64,000 nucleotides of DNA from Pseudidiomarina marina (lineage in GTDB: Bacteria > Pseudomonadota > Gammaproteobacteria > Enterobacterales > Alteromonadaceae). The translations under genes and the position numbers were made by a program. Numbering within the stretch: the first letter of the stretch is position 1; each line of letters begins with the position of its first letter. The stretch is from assembly GCF_003987045.1 (NCBI RefSeq), contig NZ_PIPZ01000003.1:248001-312000 (forward strand). The letters run 5' to 3'. The notes under the pieces were generated by a model that was not told the origin of the DNA, searched no databases, and was given only the letters and a program-made list of their open reading frames with translations. Below, piece after piece: positions 10,538-20,391 of the stretch.

Positions 10538-11497
10538 TTAATTGCCGAATAGTAATTCGAGTTCTAAGCCGACCATCCATCGCGGCTTGCGTTGTTCATC
10601 GAGGGTTTCTCGTGGCCAATGCAAGCCTACCCATCCCTCTAAAAACAGCCACTCTCGCTTAAAACGACTACGGTGTAACGCTCGCAAACCATAATCTTGC
10701 ATCGGTACATCAAGTTCGGTTTCACCGTACCACCACACTTCACCAGCAATAGCTCGTTCAAAATGGTACATATAATAAATTTTCTGCGAAGCATGCCAGC
10801 GCACTCCTTCAGTGCGTTCGGCAAATGTTCCTTTTACCCAGCTTTTCGAAAACCAATTATCTGATAGCGCAGCATCAAATTCAAAAGTCTGAGCGATACC
10901 AAACCCGTCACTATCGCGCCAAAAAGCAACACTTTGCGTGAAGAATTCAATATTGTCTCCGATTATCGATTCGTATTTGTAACGGGCGCGAAGGTAGGTG
11001 TCTAGGGCTAATCCGCCGCGAATGCCGGCGCCAAATGAAAGACTATGTTTATTACTTACTTGCGGGTCAAAACCGAGGCCAAGCATCCATTCTTCATCTG
11101 ATTGATCACGACGAATTACTGAAGGGCGAGATTGTTGGGTATCATTAATAAAGTCGTCGAAATCACCACGACCAATGATTGCCGAGAACTTTCTTTCTGC
11201 GTGCGGGAATACAACCGTTGCGCGAAAGCTAGAGTCGAGTCTAAAGCCATCGTATTCATCCCATTCTGGGGTTACGCGCAAGCTGCCTGAGGCCGTGTCG
11301 TAGGCATCCGAATCAATATCCTCGGCAAAAAAAGAGTCGAGCCAAGCCGCAGTGGTATTCACCGATTTTGTTAATCCCTCCCGAAACGAATCGATCATGG
11401 CCTTTTCGTCTTCGGTGGGTTTTTCCGTTTCTTTAGACTGGCCCAGTGCTCCCGGTGTTACCACTAGTAGCAACAGGCCTATTATCCACCAGCGCAT
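10538..11497 (-). CDS. Probable outer-membrane beta-barrel protein, function unknown
   Basis: A protein of about 319 residues with a signal peptide (MRWWIIGLLLLVV ... ALGQ). Many alternating aromatic/polar strands follow (for example RARYKYESIIGDNIEFFTQSVAFW and KIYYMYHFERAIAGEVWWYGETEL), ending in LELELLFGN. This pattern fits a small outer-membrane barrel. The start was set at ATG 11497, which has an AGGAGG-type site directly upstream; an in-frame start at 11533 has none and would place residues before the signal peptide. No family could be named with certainty. It lies 30 bases after the malic enzyme gene and could be cotranscribed with it. Confidence 0.6.
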   Translation of the reverse strand: MRWWIIGLLLLVVTPGALGQSKETEKPTEDEKAMIDSFREGLTKSVNTTAAWLDSFFAEDIDSDAYDTASGSLRVTPEWDEYDGFRLDSSFRATVVFPHAERKFSAIIGRGDFDDFINDTQQSRPSVIRRDQSDEEWMLGLGFDPQVSNKHSLSFGAGIRGGLALDTYLRARYKYESIIGDNIEFFTQSVAFWRDSDGFGIAQTFEFDAALSDNWFSKSWVKGTFAERTEGVRWHASQKIYYMYHFERAIAGEVWWYGETELDVPMQDYGLRALHRSRFKREWLFLEGWVGLHWPRETLDEQRKPRWMVGLELELLFGN

Positions 11498-11563
11498 TCG
11501 ACCTCCTTGCGTCGCTATGTATTGAACATACAAGGAAATAGGTCGAATCGCCAGTTGCCTTGA

Positions 11564-13243
11564 CTAAATGCTTACACGCTTATAGCGGCGATACTCCGGA
11601 CGCCAGAAATTGGCGTCGATGCGTTCACGTAGCGTTTCGTCACTCACTTCAAGGGCGAGCCCTTGTTGCTGAGCGACTTTCCCAACGTTGAAAGCAATTT
11701 TTTTACTCAGTTCAGAAATTTGGGGTATGCCTGGTAATAAGCTATCACCTTCACCGCGTACTCGAGGTGATTCGTCAGCTAGCGTATTACTCGCAGCCAT
11801 CAGCATCTCATCTGAAATGATTCGTGCTTTCACGGCAATCACACCGAGACCAATCCCAGGGAAAATATAGCTGTTATTACATTGCGCTATTGGATAATCG
11901 ATGCCCTTATATCGAATCGCATCGAAAGGGCTACCAGTAGCTATGATGGCCTCACCGTTGGTCCATTCAATGACATGCGCGGGATGTGCTTCTATTTGTC
12001 GTGACGGATTCGAAAGTGGAAAAATAATTGGTTTTTCGGTGTATTGGTGCATCGCTCGAATAACCTGCTCGGTGAACAACCCAGGCTGCCCTGAAACGCC
12101 AATTAAGATAGCTGGCTTGGCGCAGTGCATAACATCGAGTAGCGATGCATAGTCACCGCTGTGTTGCCAATCGGAGAGATGTTCTAACGGCTGTGCCAAT
12201 GCTTGCTGGAAATCGCGTAGGTCGCTCATGCCTTCGGTTAGTAGGCCAAATCGGTCGACCATATAAATATTACGACGAGCTTGTTCATCGGTTAGTCCTT
12301 CCGCGACCATTTGCTGAATGATTTGCTCAGCAATACCGCAGCCAGCTGAACCGGCACCAACAAACGCCACTTTCTGATCTTTTAATTGCACGCCTTTGCT
12401 TCGGCAGGCAGCTAAAAGTGTACCGACTGTCACGGCAGCAGTACCTTGGATGTCATCATTAAAACAGCAATATTCATCACGGTATTTACGTAGCAGTGGC
12501 ATTGCGTTCGGCTGTGCAAAATCTTCAAACTGAATCATTGCTTCTGGCCAACGGCGGCGTGCTGCTTTCATGAACCGATCAACAAATGCATTATATTCAC
12601 TTTGATCAATCCGTTTATGCCGTGCTCCCATGTACATCGGATCGTTCAAAAGCTTTTCGTTATTGGTGCCAACATCCAAACATACCGGTAACGTGTACGC
12701 TGGGCTAATACCTCCACAAGCGGTGTATAAACTCAACTTACCAATCGGTATCCCCATGCCACCAATACCTTGGTCGCCAAGACCAAGAATCCGCTCACCG
12801 TCGGTGACCACAATAACTTTTACCTTTCGTTTCGTGGCATTGCGAAGAATATCTTCCATCTGGTCACGATCTTCATAGGAAATAAATAATCCACGAGAAC
12901 TACGATAAATATCAGAGAATTGTTCGCAGGCATCGCCTACAGTTGGCGTATAAATGATCGGCATCATCTCTTCAAGATGTTGCTGTAATAATCGATAAAA
13001 CAACGTTTCGTTATTATCTTGAATCGCACGCAGATAAATATGCTTATTGATGGCAGTGTCAAAGCTTGAATACTGCATGTAACAACGCTTAACCTGTTCC
13101 TCAATGGTTTCATACCGAGGCGGTAATAATCCGGTAAGGTTAAACGCAGCTCGCTCTTCTCGGGTGAACGCGCTACCTTTGTTTAATAGCGGCGTTTCAA
13201 GCAAATTAGGGCCTGCATAAGGAATATACAGCGGATTCTTCAT
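11564..13243 (-). CDS. maeA: NAD-dependent malic enzyme
   Basis: It oxidatively decarboxylates L-malate to pyruvate, linking the TCA cycle to gluconeogenic and acetyl-CoA pools. The 559-residue length and sequence match the large SfcA/MaeA form. Diagnostic blocks are [48 protein letters not shown], the nucleotide-binding [15 protein letters not shown], and [14 protein letters not shown]. It is divergent from an OsmC-like gene across a short spacer. Confidence 0.95.
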   Translation of the reverse strand: MKNPLYIPYAGPNLLETPLLNKGSAFTREERAAFNLTGLLPPRYETIEEQVKRCYMQYSSFDTAINKHIYLRAIQDNNETLFYRLLQQHLEEMMPIIYTPTVGDACEQFSDIYRSSRGLFISYEDRDQMEDILRNATKRKVKVIVVTDGERILGLGDQGIGGMGIPIGKLSLYTACGGISPAYTLPVCLDVGTNNEKLLNDPMYMGARHKRIDQSEYNAFVDRFMKAARRRWPEAMIQFEDFAQPNAMPLLRKYRDEYCCFNDDIQGTAAVTVGTLLAACRSKGVQLKDQKVAFVGAGSAGCGIAEQIIQQMVAEGLTDEQARRNIYMVDRFGLLTEGMSDLRDFQQALAQPLEHLSDWQHSGDYASLLDVMHCAKPAILIGVSGQPGLFTEQVIRAMHQYTEKPIIFPLSNPSRQIEAHPAHVIEWTNGEAIIATGSPFDAIRYKGIDYPIAQCNNSYIFPGIGLGVIAVKARIISDEMLMAASNTLADESPRVRGEGDSLLPGIPQISELSKKIAFNVGKVAQQQGLALEVSDETLRERIDANFWRPEYRRYKRVSI

Positions 13244-13314
13244 GAATCATTCTCCTCGCGCGACGTGATGACATGGATGAATCGGTAATTATTGCAGAAA
13301 AACTGGAGGAACAC

Positions 13315-13764
13315 ATGGAAAATCCGGCATTCGAAGTAAAACTTGCGTTGATTGATAATTATAAGTTTGAAGTCGATTTTGGTGAGTTTGGGCAAATTAT
13401 TACTGACGAGCACGAACCGGTCGGAAATGGCGAAGGCCCAGGGCCAAGTCAATTATTGGCAGCAGCTGTTGCGAATTGCTTGGCGGCGAGCTTAATGTTT
13501 GCCATTCGAAAATTCAAAGGTGACCCAGGTAAAGTCACCGCTAAAGTGCAAGGCGATATGGAACGCGTGGATGGCCGCTTACGCATTAGTGCCATGCAAG
13601 TTGAGTTAAATCTTGGGCAAGCGGCTGATAATATTGACAAACTAGACCGTGTACTTGAACAGTTTGAAAATTTTTGCGTGGTCACCCAGAGCGTTCGCAA
13701 CGGTATTCATGTGGATGTCACGGTGCTGGATGAAGATGGTCAAGTATTGAAGTCACCCGAATAG
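13315..13764 (+). CDS. OsmC family protein
   Basis: An OsmC/Ohr-fold protein of 149 residues. This fold reduces organic hydroperoxides with a cysteine pair in its best-known members. GPGPSQLLAAAVANCLAASLMFAIRKF carries one Cys, and FCVVTQSVRNGIHVDVTV near the C-terminus carries the second, in the family's typical places. I prefer ATG 13315 because GGAGGA precedes it; an earlier in-frame ATG at 13273 would add 14 residues. Its end overlaps the convergent oxygenase gene by 12 bases. Confidence 0.8.
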   Translation: MENPAFEVKLALIDNYKFEVDFGEFGQIITDEHEPVGNGEGPGPSQLLAAAVANCLAASLMFAIRKFKGDPGKVTAKVQGDMERVDGRLRISAMQVELNLGQAADNIDKLDRVLEQFENFCVVTQSVRNGIHVDVTVLDEDGQVLKSPE

Positions 13765-14460
13765 CTGCTGACCTGAGTTCATCAGAATCCAGCTAGTGAG
13801 AATGTATTTATCATTCGATATGGGTACCGTACCACGGTGGGTGTGGGTGAAATAGCCGGGTGCTATCACCATGCGCCCACGCTTCGGTTTGATGCTGCGC
13901 TGTTGATAGTAAAAATCAGTCGTGCCGCCTTCATCCACATCATTTAAGTAAAACATGAACAACAAACTGCGATGCAAAGCCTCGACACTGTTTTTCTCAG
14001 GAAAAACTTCGCAGTGCCAATAATTGTAATTCCCGTGATCTTTTAAATACTTCTGCGCTTGAATGGGGCCGAGTCGGTAAAGCAATTGCATGTACGCTTG
14101 TTCATTTCCAGCAACCACTTCGTCAAAGTTTTCGTGAGTTAAATTCACTGGCGCGCCAGTCTTTGGATGCCTGACCTTCAGGGCTACCGGCGCAATCAGC
14201 GCAAAGTGGTATTTCTTGAAGTACTCCAACGCGTAGCGCGTGGTGATATCGCATATAGTGCGTAAGTCATCGGCATAGTCTTGATGTTGGTTGAGATAGA
14301 GGTCTTCGCTTCTTTTTTTGTCAGTATCAACACCACCGCCAGTGCGCCCTTGCTGTTTATGTGGGCTTTGCTCGAAGCGTCGAATAAACTGTTCACAAAA
14401 CTCAGCAGGTAAGGCGTCGTCATAAACTTCAATAAAATCTGTGGTCACTGTTATCCCCAA
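13753..14460 (-). CDS. 2-oxoglutarate/Fe(II)-dependent oxygenase, prolyl-4-hydroxylase-like
   Basis: A 235-residue cupin-fold oxygenase. The metal-binding facial triad is seen as H-C-E in YNYWHCEVFPE and the distal His in PGYFTHTHRGTVP. A basic residue in NDKYILTSWI is placed to bind 2-oxoglutarate. LLFMFYLNDVDEGGTTDFYYQQ is the core strand block of the P4H-like family. The substrate is unknown. The start overlaps the DUF488 gene stop by 10 bases, so the two are probably translated together. Confidence 0.78.
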   Translation of the reverse strand: MGITVTTDFIEVYDDALPAEFCEQFIRRFEQSPHKQQGRTGGGVDTDKKRSEDLYLNQHQDYADDLRTICDITTRYALEYFKKYHFALIAPVALKVRHPKTGAPVNLTHENFDEVVAGNEQAYMQLLYRLGPIQAQKYLKDHGNYNYWHCEVFPEKNSVEALHRSLLFMFYLNDVDEGGTTDFYYQQRSIKPKRGRMVIAPGYFTHTHRGTVPISNDKYILTSWILMNSGQQLFG

Positions 14461-14891
14461 TAGTTGAAATCTTTACCAAAACATACCGGTGAACTCAGTT
14501 TATCGTCGTCGGCTTGTTGGTCTTCTAATTTTAGTGCCTCAATCATGGCATGTTTTAGCACTGGAAGGTGCGAATATTCAAACGTCTTCACGGCGCTAAG
14601 CAGTGTTACTTGCGATTGTCGAGCGTAGCGCAATAGTGGCGTTAAATTATCTGGGTTAGCGCTAAGCTCGTCGAAATAGCGTTTGGCAAAGCGTTCATAG
14701 TCGATTTCTTTAGCGTGATAAGATTTTCGCAATTCATTCGACGGGCAGGCGTCTTTACACCAATCTTGATGCGATAACGCTTCTTTCTTCACCCCACGCG
14801 GCCATAGTCGGTCAACCAATATGCGAATACCATCGCTATCCTCTGCTGCGTCATAAACGCGCTTAAATTTTATCGAGTATGAAGTAGTCAT
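14451..14891 (-). CDS. DUF488 family protein
   Basis: A 146-residue cytosolic protein of the DUF488 family. The conserved N-terminal block IRILVDRLWPRGVKKEAL and a later KRYFDELSANP ... LLSAVKTFEYSHLPVLK are seen. Members are common, compact, and of unknown biochemical role. It is the first gene of a two-gene unit with the 2OG-Fe(II) oxygenase, which overlaps its end. A short divergent promoter region separates it from gdhA. Confidence 0.82.
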   Translation of the reverse strand: MTTSYSIKFKRVYDAAEDSDGIRILVDRLWPRGVKKEALSHQDWCKDACPSNELRKSYHAKEIDYERFAKRYFDELSANPDNLTPLLRYARQSQVTLLSAVKTFEYSHLPVLKHAMIEALKLEDQQADDDKLSSPVCFGKDFNYWG

Positions 14892-14914
14892 TTGATGCCT
14901 AATTGCGAGTTATC

Positions 14915-14936
14915 AATTGAATGAATTGTTTCAATT
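14915..14936. promoter_or_regulatory. Inverted repeat in the DUF488/gdhA divergent promoter region
   Basis: AATTGAA and TTCAATT are perfect 7-bp arms separated by 8 bases, lying 79 bases before the gdhA start and 24 before the DUF488 start. It could be an operator. The regulator is unknown, and the AT-rich setting raises the chance of coincidence. Confidence 0.35.
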
Positions 14937-15014
14937 ATGAGCTTTTTCCTTTTTTTAGCCGTTCTAAGAGACTAATGTTAATAATACTTTTAATGCACAA
15001 AAAAGGACCCGTGT

Positions 15015-16367
15015 ATGACATATATTCACGATACCATTGAACAATTGCAACAGACCAGCCCAGCTCAAACTGAGTTCTATCAAGCAGTCGAAGATGTACT
15101 CGAGAGTTTAGAGCCAATTCTCGAGCAGCACCCAAAGTATCGTGAACAAGCCATCATTGCCCGTCTTGTTGAGCCAGAGCGACAAATCATGTTTCGTGTG
15201 CCTTGGCTTGACGACAATGGTCAAGTTCAAGTGAATAAAGGTTACCGTATTGAGTTCAATTCCGCATTGGGGCCGTATAAAGGTGGCTTGCGCTTTCATC
15301 CGAGCGTTAATGGTTCCATTATTAAATTTCTTGGCTTTGAGCAAATCTTTAAAAATGCGCTAACAGGGTTACCAATCGGTGGAGGTAAAGGCGGCGCAAA
15401 CTTTGATCCAAAAGGTAAATCTGAAGCTGAAATCATGCGGTTTTGCCAGTCATTTATGTCCGAGTTGTTCCGTCATATCGGCCCGACAACGGATGTACCG
15501 GCTGGCGATATTGGTGTTGGTACACGCGAACTTGGCTTTTTGTTCGGACAATACAAGCGACTCGCGAATTCGTTTGACGGCGTGTTAACAGGAAAAGGCT
15601 TGGCTTGGGGAGGCTCTTTCGTGCGCAAAGAGGCAACTGGGTTTGGATGTGTTTACTTTGCCAATTACATGATGGCAGACCGTGATGAGGAGCTTGAAGG
15701 AAAGTGCTGTGCCGTATCTGGCTCAGGTAACGTGGCAATCTACACGATGGAGAAGCTCTATGAGCTTGGTGCTAAGCCGGTTACTTGCAGTGACTCTTCA
15801 GGGACGATTTATCATCAAGCCGGTATTGATTTAGATCTAGTGAAACGCTTGAAAGAGCAGCAACACGAGCGCTTAGAAAAATATTTGGAAACGCATTCTG
15901 AAGCAGAATACACGCCTCGCAAAGATTACCCCGAAAACGGTCATCAAGTTTGGCGCTACAAAGTCGATTTAGCCTTCCCATGTGCGACTCAAAATGAAGT
16001 GACACGAGAAGATATTGAATGCCTTTTAGAAAATGGTTGTTTGGGCATTGTCGAGGGCGCGAATATGCCGCTTACAGAAGCTGCTTTCGATGCGGTACAA
16101 CAAAGTTCAATTGCTTATGGTCCTGGTAAAGCCTCCAATGCCGGGGGTGTAGCCACGAGTCAACTTGAAATGGCGCAAAACGCCAGTATGCAACGTTGGA
16201 CGTTTGAACAAGTTGATGAGCGCTTAAAGCAGGTAATGAAAAATATTTATAAGGATATTTCACGCACGGCTGAACAGTACGGCAAGCCGCGCAATTTAGT
16301 ACTAGGTGCCAATATTGCTGGTTTTAAACGAGTGGCCGATGCCATGTTAGAACAAGGCCTTGTATAA
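15015..16367 (+). CDS. gdhA: NADP-specific glutamate dehydrogenase
   Basis: It catalyses reductive amination of 2-oxoglutarate with ammonium, an assimilatory route to glutamate. The 450-residue hexameric-type enzyme shows the active-site block GPYKGGLRFHPSV, the catalytic GGGKGGANFDPKGKS, GTRELGFLFGQYKRL, and the nucleotide-binding VSGSGNVAIYTMEKL. AAAGGA precedes the ATG. It is a single gene with its own promoter region, divergent from the DUF488/oxygenase unit. Confidence 0.96.
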   Translation: MTYIHDTIEQLQQTSPAQTEFYQAVEDVLESLEPILEQHPKYREQAIIARLVEPERQIMFRVPWLDDNGQVQVNKGYRIEFNSALGPYKGGLRFHPSVNGSIIKFLGFEQIFKNALTGLPIGGGKGGANFDPKGKSEAEIMRFCQSFMSELFRHIGPTTDVPAGDIGVGTRELGFLFGQYKRLANSFDGVLTGKGLAWGGSFVRKEATGFGCVYFANYMMADRDEELEGKCCAVSGSGNVAIYTMEKLYELGAKPVTCSDSSGTIYHQAGIDLDLVKRLKEQQHERLEKYLETHSEAEYTPRKDYPENGHQVWRYKVDLAFPCATQNEVTREDIECLLENGCLGIVEGANMPLTEAAFDAVQQSSIAYGPGKASNAGGVATSQLEMAQNASMQRWTFEQVDERLKQVMKNIYKDISRTAEQYGKPRNLVLGANIAGFKRVADAMLEQGLV

Positions 16368-16483
16368 TCAATTGGTTAACCTAATCTTTACAAAAAATAA
16401 TTGTTTAGATGAAACTAAATTGCTCAGCAGTGCGACTAAACTAGTAACTGATAGCTTTTCGCTATCTGCCGTTTGGAGGCATT

Positions 16484-17932
16484 ATGATGCAAATTCACCA
16501 GGTTAAGCGCGGTTTCAGTGCTGTCGCAATGCTATGTGCAATGGGAGTCACCGGACTCGTTATTGCACCTCAAGTAGCGCAGGCTGAAACGACGCAGCAG
16601 CAAGTTGTCTATTATTCAAAGGCTGAATTAGATCGGTTACTTGCGCCAATTGCACTGTATCCGGATAGCTTACTTTCGCATGTATTGATTGCCGCAACCT
16701 ACCCATTGGAAGTGGTTGAAGCGGAGCGCTGGGTTCGCCGTCATGAGCATTTGTCACCGCAGCAGGCGCTGGAACGCGCTGCTGGTGAGACGTGGGATGC
16801 TAGTGTCAAGGCTCTAGTAGGCACGCCTGAGGTGTTGAAGCAGATGAGTGATGACCTGCAGTGGACACAAGCCATCGGCGAGGCATTTCTAGCTCAACAA
16901 GATGAAGTGTTAGAACGTGTTCAAGTGTTACGTGATGATGCTTATGTTGCCGGTAACCTGCGTTCAAACCAGCACGTGAATGTCGCGCGCGAAGATCGTA
17001 CGATTGTTATTGAAAACGTTCGTCGCGAAGTGGTTTATGTGCCTTACTATGACCCGCGGGTCGTCTATGGTTCGTGGCGCTGGCATGATTACCAACCAGT
17101 TTTCTGGTCGCGCCCAACGCTTACCGTAAGTATTGGGTCAGGTATTTATTGGGGTATTAGCTACTCGATACCAAGCCGTTATTATTTTAGTCACTTCTAT
17201 TGGCCACAGCGTTATGTGGTGATCAACCACCATTATTATCGTGAGCCGCCGAAAAAACGTCGTGATTATTATATGACGGGTAAAGACAGCAAACGTTGGT
17301 ATCACAATCCGCGTCATCGTCGAGGTGTTGATTATCGCCATCGCGATTTGCAGCCCGAACGGCCGAAATACTATATGGTCAACGGTGGCAAATATGGTCG
17401 TGATGAAATCGTCAGACCGGAAGTGTCTCAGCGAGCAGTGAATCACCAACGCGTGATGACATCACCGCGAGCGCAACCAGCGCAACCGCAGGTAACTGCT
17501 CGCAACGTTGTTACTCAGCGCAATAAGCGCCCAGAGCAAGATCGCATTGTGCGCACGTTGCGCGACAGAAAACCAGCTCAGGTGGCGGTGGAATCGCGAA
17601 CTGAAGTAAAAGTAACACCACGCAGTAAATCGCCTCAGTGGGGTGATTCTGTGGTACGTGAGCGGAATGTTCGTGTTCAACCTAAGGTAAAAAACCGTGA
17701 CGTACGTGAACCTTATATGCGTGCGCCAAAACAGCCGCAAGTAAGTGAACGTGCTGTGACGGTTACGCCGCGAGCAACGCCGAAACCACAGCCAAGTTAC
17801 CAACAACCGCGTGCTACTGTGAAAAGTTCGAAGCACTATGAGGCACCAGCAAAAGCGGCACCTCGCGGGCAGGTCAATCGGCCAGCGGCTTCGAACAATC
17901 GAGCGAAGCAAAACCGAATGCAAGATTTCTAA
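16484..17932 (+). CDS. DUF3300 domain secreted protein with Arg/Pro-rich tail
   Basis: A 482-residue exported protein. A signal peptide ends near QVAQAET. The DUF3300 domain follows (residues about 40-250), recognised from AELDRLLAPIALYPDSLLSHVLIAATYPLEVVEAERWV and a VVYVPYYDPRVVYGSW block. Residues 260-480 are low-complexity, rich in Arg, Pro, Gln and Lys (repeated PRATP-, QPQV- and RDR-like units), likely disordered and positively charged. This could bind peptidoglycan, lipopolysaccharide or nucleic acid, but the function of the family is not established. Confidence 0.8.
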   Translation: MMQIHQVKRGFSAVAMLCAMGVTGLVIAPQVAQAETTQQQVVYYSKAELDRLLAPIALYPDSLLSHVLIAATYPLEVVEAERWVRRHEHLSPQQALERAAGETWDASVKALVGTPEVLKQMSDDLQWTQAIGEAFLAQQDEVLERVQVLRDDAYVAGNLRSNQHVNVAREDRTIVIENVRREVVYVPYYDPRVVYGSWRWHDYQPVFWSRPTLTVSIGSGIYWGISYSIPSRYYFSHFYWPQRYVVINHHYYREPPKKRRDYYMTGKDSKRWYHNPRHRRGVDYRHRDLQPERPKYYMVNGGKYGRDEIVRPEVSQRAVNHQRVMTSPRAQPAQPQVTARNVVTQRNKRPEQDRIVRTLRDRKPAQVAVESRTEVKVTPRSKSPQWGDSVVRERNVRVQPKVKNRDVREPYMRAPKQPQVSERAVTVTPRATPKPQPSYQQPRATVKSSKHYEAPAKAAPRGQVNRPAASNNRAKQNRMQDF

Positions 17933-17950
17933 AGAAACGCAATCGTTAAG

Positions 17951-19543
17951 TTAAATACCGAAGTCGTCGTAACGAATGCGAGACTTCGGTATTTTTTTGT
18001 CTGCCAACAGTTGCAGTGTGGCCGCTAGCATTGCCGGCGGGCCGCAGACATAAAAGTCATAATCGCCAGGGTTCTGCTCCAACCACGTCGCTACTTCTTC
18101 GTGCACAAATTTATCTATCACTGGATAGTAATGTAACGATGCGTCGGCACGAAAATCATCGGCAAAAATAAGTTCTTCCTCAGTGCGCGCGCCATGAAAC
18201 AGGTGACGTTGTCTTGCGTGCTCATTTGCAACTAGGGCATGAATTGGCGCGATACCTACGCCGCCAGCAATATAAATTTGCTCACGACTAGTTTCGCTGG
18301 AATCCGTGGCAACGAAGTCGCCAAATGGGCCAAAAGCGTTAACCGAATCGCCGACCTGTAAACTTAGCAAATAAGATGAACCAACACCTGCTCGCGGAAA
18401 CTCTTTGGTGCCAGGTACACGGCGAACCAAAAAGTGAAGCTGTTGATTGCCGCCTGGCTTGGTCGCAAAGGAATAATGGCGAAACAGCGCGCCGCTATTG
18501 GCGGTGGGTATTTTAAATTGCATAAATTGTCCCGCTTGATAGTCGCAGACAGGCGCACTATCGAAGACCATTTCAGTAATGGCCTCAGAATGTTCATATT
18601 TACCAACTAGGGTCAGCTCAAAGTCGCGCACTTGGTCATTTAACAACGTGACAATTTGGCCATGATCGCGATGTTGGCAAGCAAGTCGAATTCCTGCACT
18701 TAGCTCTGTTGCCGTTAACAGATGACTTTCGGCCGTGGTCACAGTTGTTGGCTCAGTTATTTTCACCTTACATAAGCCACAGGTACCGCCGCCTCCGCAG
18801 CCGCTAGCAATCGGTTTATTTTGATGCTGCAGCGATTCTAACAGTGTCGGTTTGCGCCGCGGATTAAAATCGCCGCGACGCAGGTTTTGCACCAATAACA
18901 AGGCACCAGATAACGTAAACCACAAGGCTAACAGCGCAGCGGTATAAATTAATAAGTGGTTAAAGCTGCGTGCACCTGAATAGTCCATAAAGTGCAATTT
19001 AAATGCCCAATCCGCAATGAGCCATGGCGTATTGCGATGATCAATGACTTGGCCATTAGCTGCATCAACGTAAACACGCGTGTTAAGGTCATCATCAAAT
19101 AAAACTTGGTAACCTTGGCCGTGCCAGTCGACTAATTCATTTGTTTCGGTAATCGGCACCACTGAGTTTACGCTGCCGGGACCATCGTAGGTGGCAACTG
19201 CTAACTGTTTCGCTTGTTCAGCGTTAGTATGCCAAGGTTGACCGGTGTCGCCGTGTAAATAGACACGCTCGGATGCAAGTTCAATGCGATACTGTGGCTC
19301 ATCTGCAACGCGATAGAGCTTGATTGACAGCGCGCGCGGATAACGCTGCCAAACTTCGTCAATACCAACTTCTGGCATAGTGTGGCGGATAACCAACCCG
19401 GTAGGATTTACTTTGTATTGGTGCCCAGACATCGCATGATGCCCTTGTGTCGAAAAGTAAAAGCCACTGACAACCCACAATACCACTTGAATGAGCATAA
19501 CAAGCCCAACCCAGCGGTGAAGCCATTGAGCAAAGCGCATCAT
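17951..19543 (-). CDS. PepSY membrane protein fused to 2Fe-2S ferredoxin and FAD/NAD reductase domains
   Basis: A 530-residue multi-domain reductase. It has an N-terminal membrane helix (residues about 8-30), a PepSY-type periplasmic region to about 190 and a second helix near 195-215. A plant-type 2Fe-2S domain follows with CGGGGTCGLC plus a distal Cys in RLACQHRD. The ferredoxin-reductase module has RHYSFAT (FAD), IYIAGGVGIAPIHALVA (NAD) and FYVCGPPAMLAATLQLL. The C-terminal architecture resembles NqrF. It probably moves electrons from cytosolic NADH across the membrane, perhaps to ferric siderophores or another periplasmic acceptor as proposed for other PepSY reductases. Its ATG overlaps the stop of the upstream PepSY gene by 4 bases. 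Confidence 0.8.
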   Translation of the reverse strand: MMRFAQWLHRWVGLVMLIQVVLWVVSGFYFSTQGHHAMSGHQYKVNPTGLVIRHTMPEVGIDEVWQRYPRALSIKLYRVADEPQYRIELASERVYLHGDTGQPWHTNAEQAKQLAVATYDGPGSVNSVVPITETNELVDWHGQGYQVLFDDDLNTRVYVDAANGQVIDHRNTPWLIADWAFKLHFMDYSGARSFNHLLIYTAALLALWFTLSGALLLVQNLRRGDFNPRRKPTLLESLQHQNKPIASGCGGGGTCGLCKVKITEPTTVTTAESHLLTATELSAGIRLACQHRDHGQIVTLLNDQVRDFELTLVGKYEHSEAITEMVFDSAPVCDYQAGQFMQFKIPTANSGALFRHYSFATKPGGNQQLHFLVRRVPGTKEFPRAGVGSSYLLSLQVGDSVNAFGPFGDFVATDSSETSREQIYIAGGVGIAPIHALVANEHARQRHLFHGARTEEELIFADDFRADASLHYYPVIDKFVHEEVATWLEQNPGDYDFYVCGPPAMLAATLQLLADKKIPKSRIRYDDFGI

Positions 19544-20286
19544 GATTGCGCTCCTTTGCGACGTGAGCGACCAATGGTGAAAACCAACAAGACAATGCCG
19601 GTGATACTCAAAAGGCCAGTACCAAGAATAAAACTGCGAAGTAACCAGTTGGTGATATCTTCACGGGTTTCATAATCCATGATGTGTAACATCCAGAAGA
19701 TATCAAAGCCGCGCCAGAAATCATGACGTTTGGTAATTAGTTCACCGGTAATTGGCGACATATAAAAGCTAGAGCTGCCAAAATCGTCGAAATTAACTTG
19801 CCAAATAGGTAACAAGCTTGGGCTGATTTCAGACGGTGCATTCTGCGTTAGCAATAAAACGCTTGCAATGGGAGCCGGCTTGCTCGGGGCGTAAAGTCGC
19901 TCTGCATTAGCGCGGATATCAGCTTCATTAAATTCTACCGTATGCAGTGTTTGAGCATTCACTAAAAAGGTCTGGCGGTGCGCAAATATTTTATAAACAG
20001 CAACCCATTCGCCGTCGACGAATGCCGATTGCAATGTCACTTCGCGAGCGCGGGGATAGGCATCAATCACATCTTGCACCGAGCGTACACTCGTCGCGTT
20101 TGGTAGCTCTTGCGGAGTGGATTGAACGAGGTGATTGCCGTGAATAAAGCTGAGTTCGAAGAACACCATGTAGGCGCCACTTATGCTCCAAATAACCATC
20201 TGTACGCCAAATATTAGTGATAACCAGCGATGCCAAACTCGCCACTTACTCGAACTCTGTTTCGCCTGCCCGGCTGCTATTGTCAT
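19540..20286 (-). CDS. PepSY-associated transmembrane protein
   Basis: A 248-residue membrane protein with an N-terminal helix (WLSLIFGVQMVIWSISGAYMVFF) and a C-terminal helix (LLSITGIVLLVFTI) around a periplasmic PepSY-type region (YPRAREVTLQS ... DDFGSSSFYMSPITGELI). Its layout mirrors the N-terminal half of the downstream reductase, and a HIMDYETRED motif resembles HFMDYSGARS in that protein. The two probably form a hetero-complex. The 4-base overlap implies translational coupling. Confidence 0.75.
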   Translation of the reverse strand: MTIAAGQAKQSSSKWRVWHRWLSLIFGVQMVIWSISGAYMVFFELSFIHGNHLVQSTPQELPNATSVRSVQDVIDAYPRAREVTLQSAFVDGEWVAVYKIFAHRQTFLVNAQTLHTVEFNEADIRANAERLYAPSKPAPIASVLLLTQNAPSEISPSLLPIWQVNFDDFGSSSFYMSPITGELITKRHDFWRGFDIFWMLHIMDYETREDITNWLLRSFILGTGLLSITGIVLLVFTIGRSRRKGAQS

Positions 20287-20391
20287 AGGGTACTCTAGAT
20301 TAATGGATGAAACGGTAGGTGATTCCGTTTATTGTAACTAACAAATGGTATAAAACTTTGATGCTGATTCCTATAAAGATGATGAGAGAAA

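Noticed and set aside
17138-17923. Long open frames on the minus strand opposite the DUF3300 gene
   Set aside because: They mirror the low-complexity Arg/Pro-rich coding of the plus strand gene, lack ribosome sites and show no family features.
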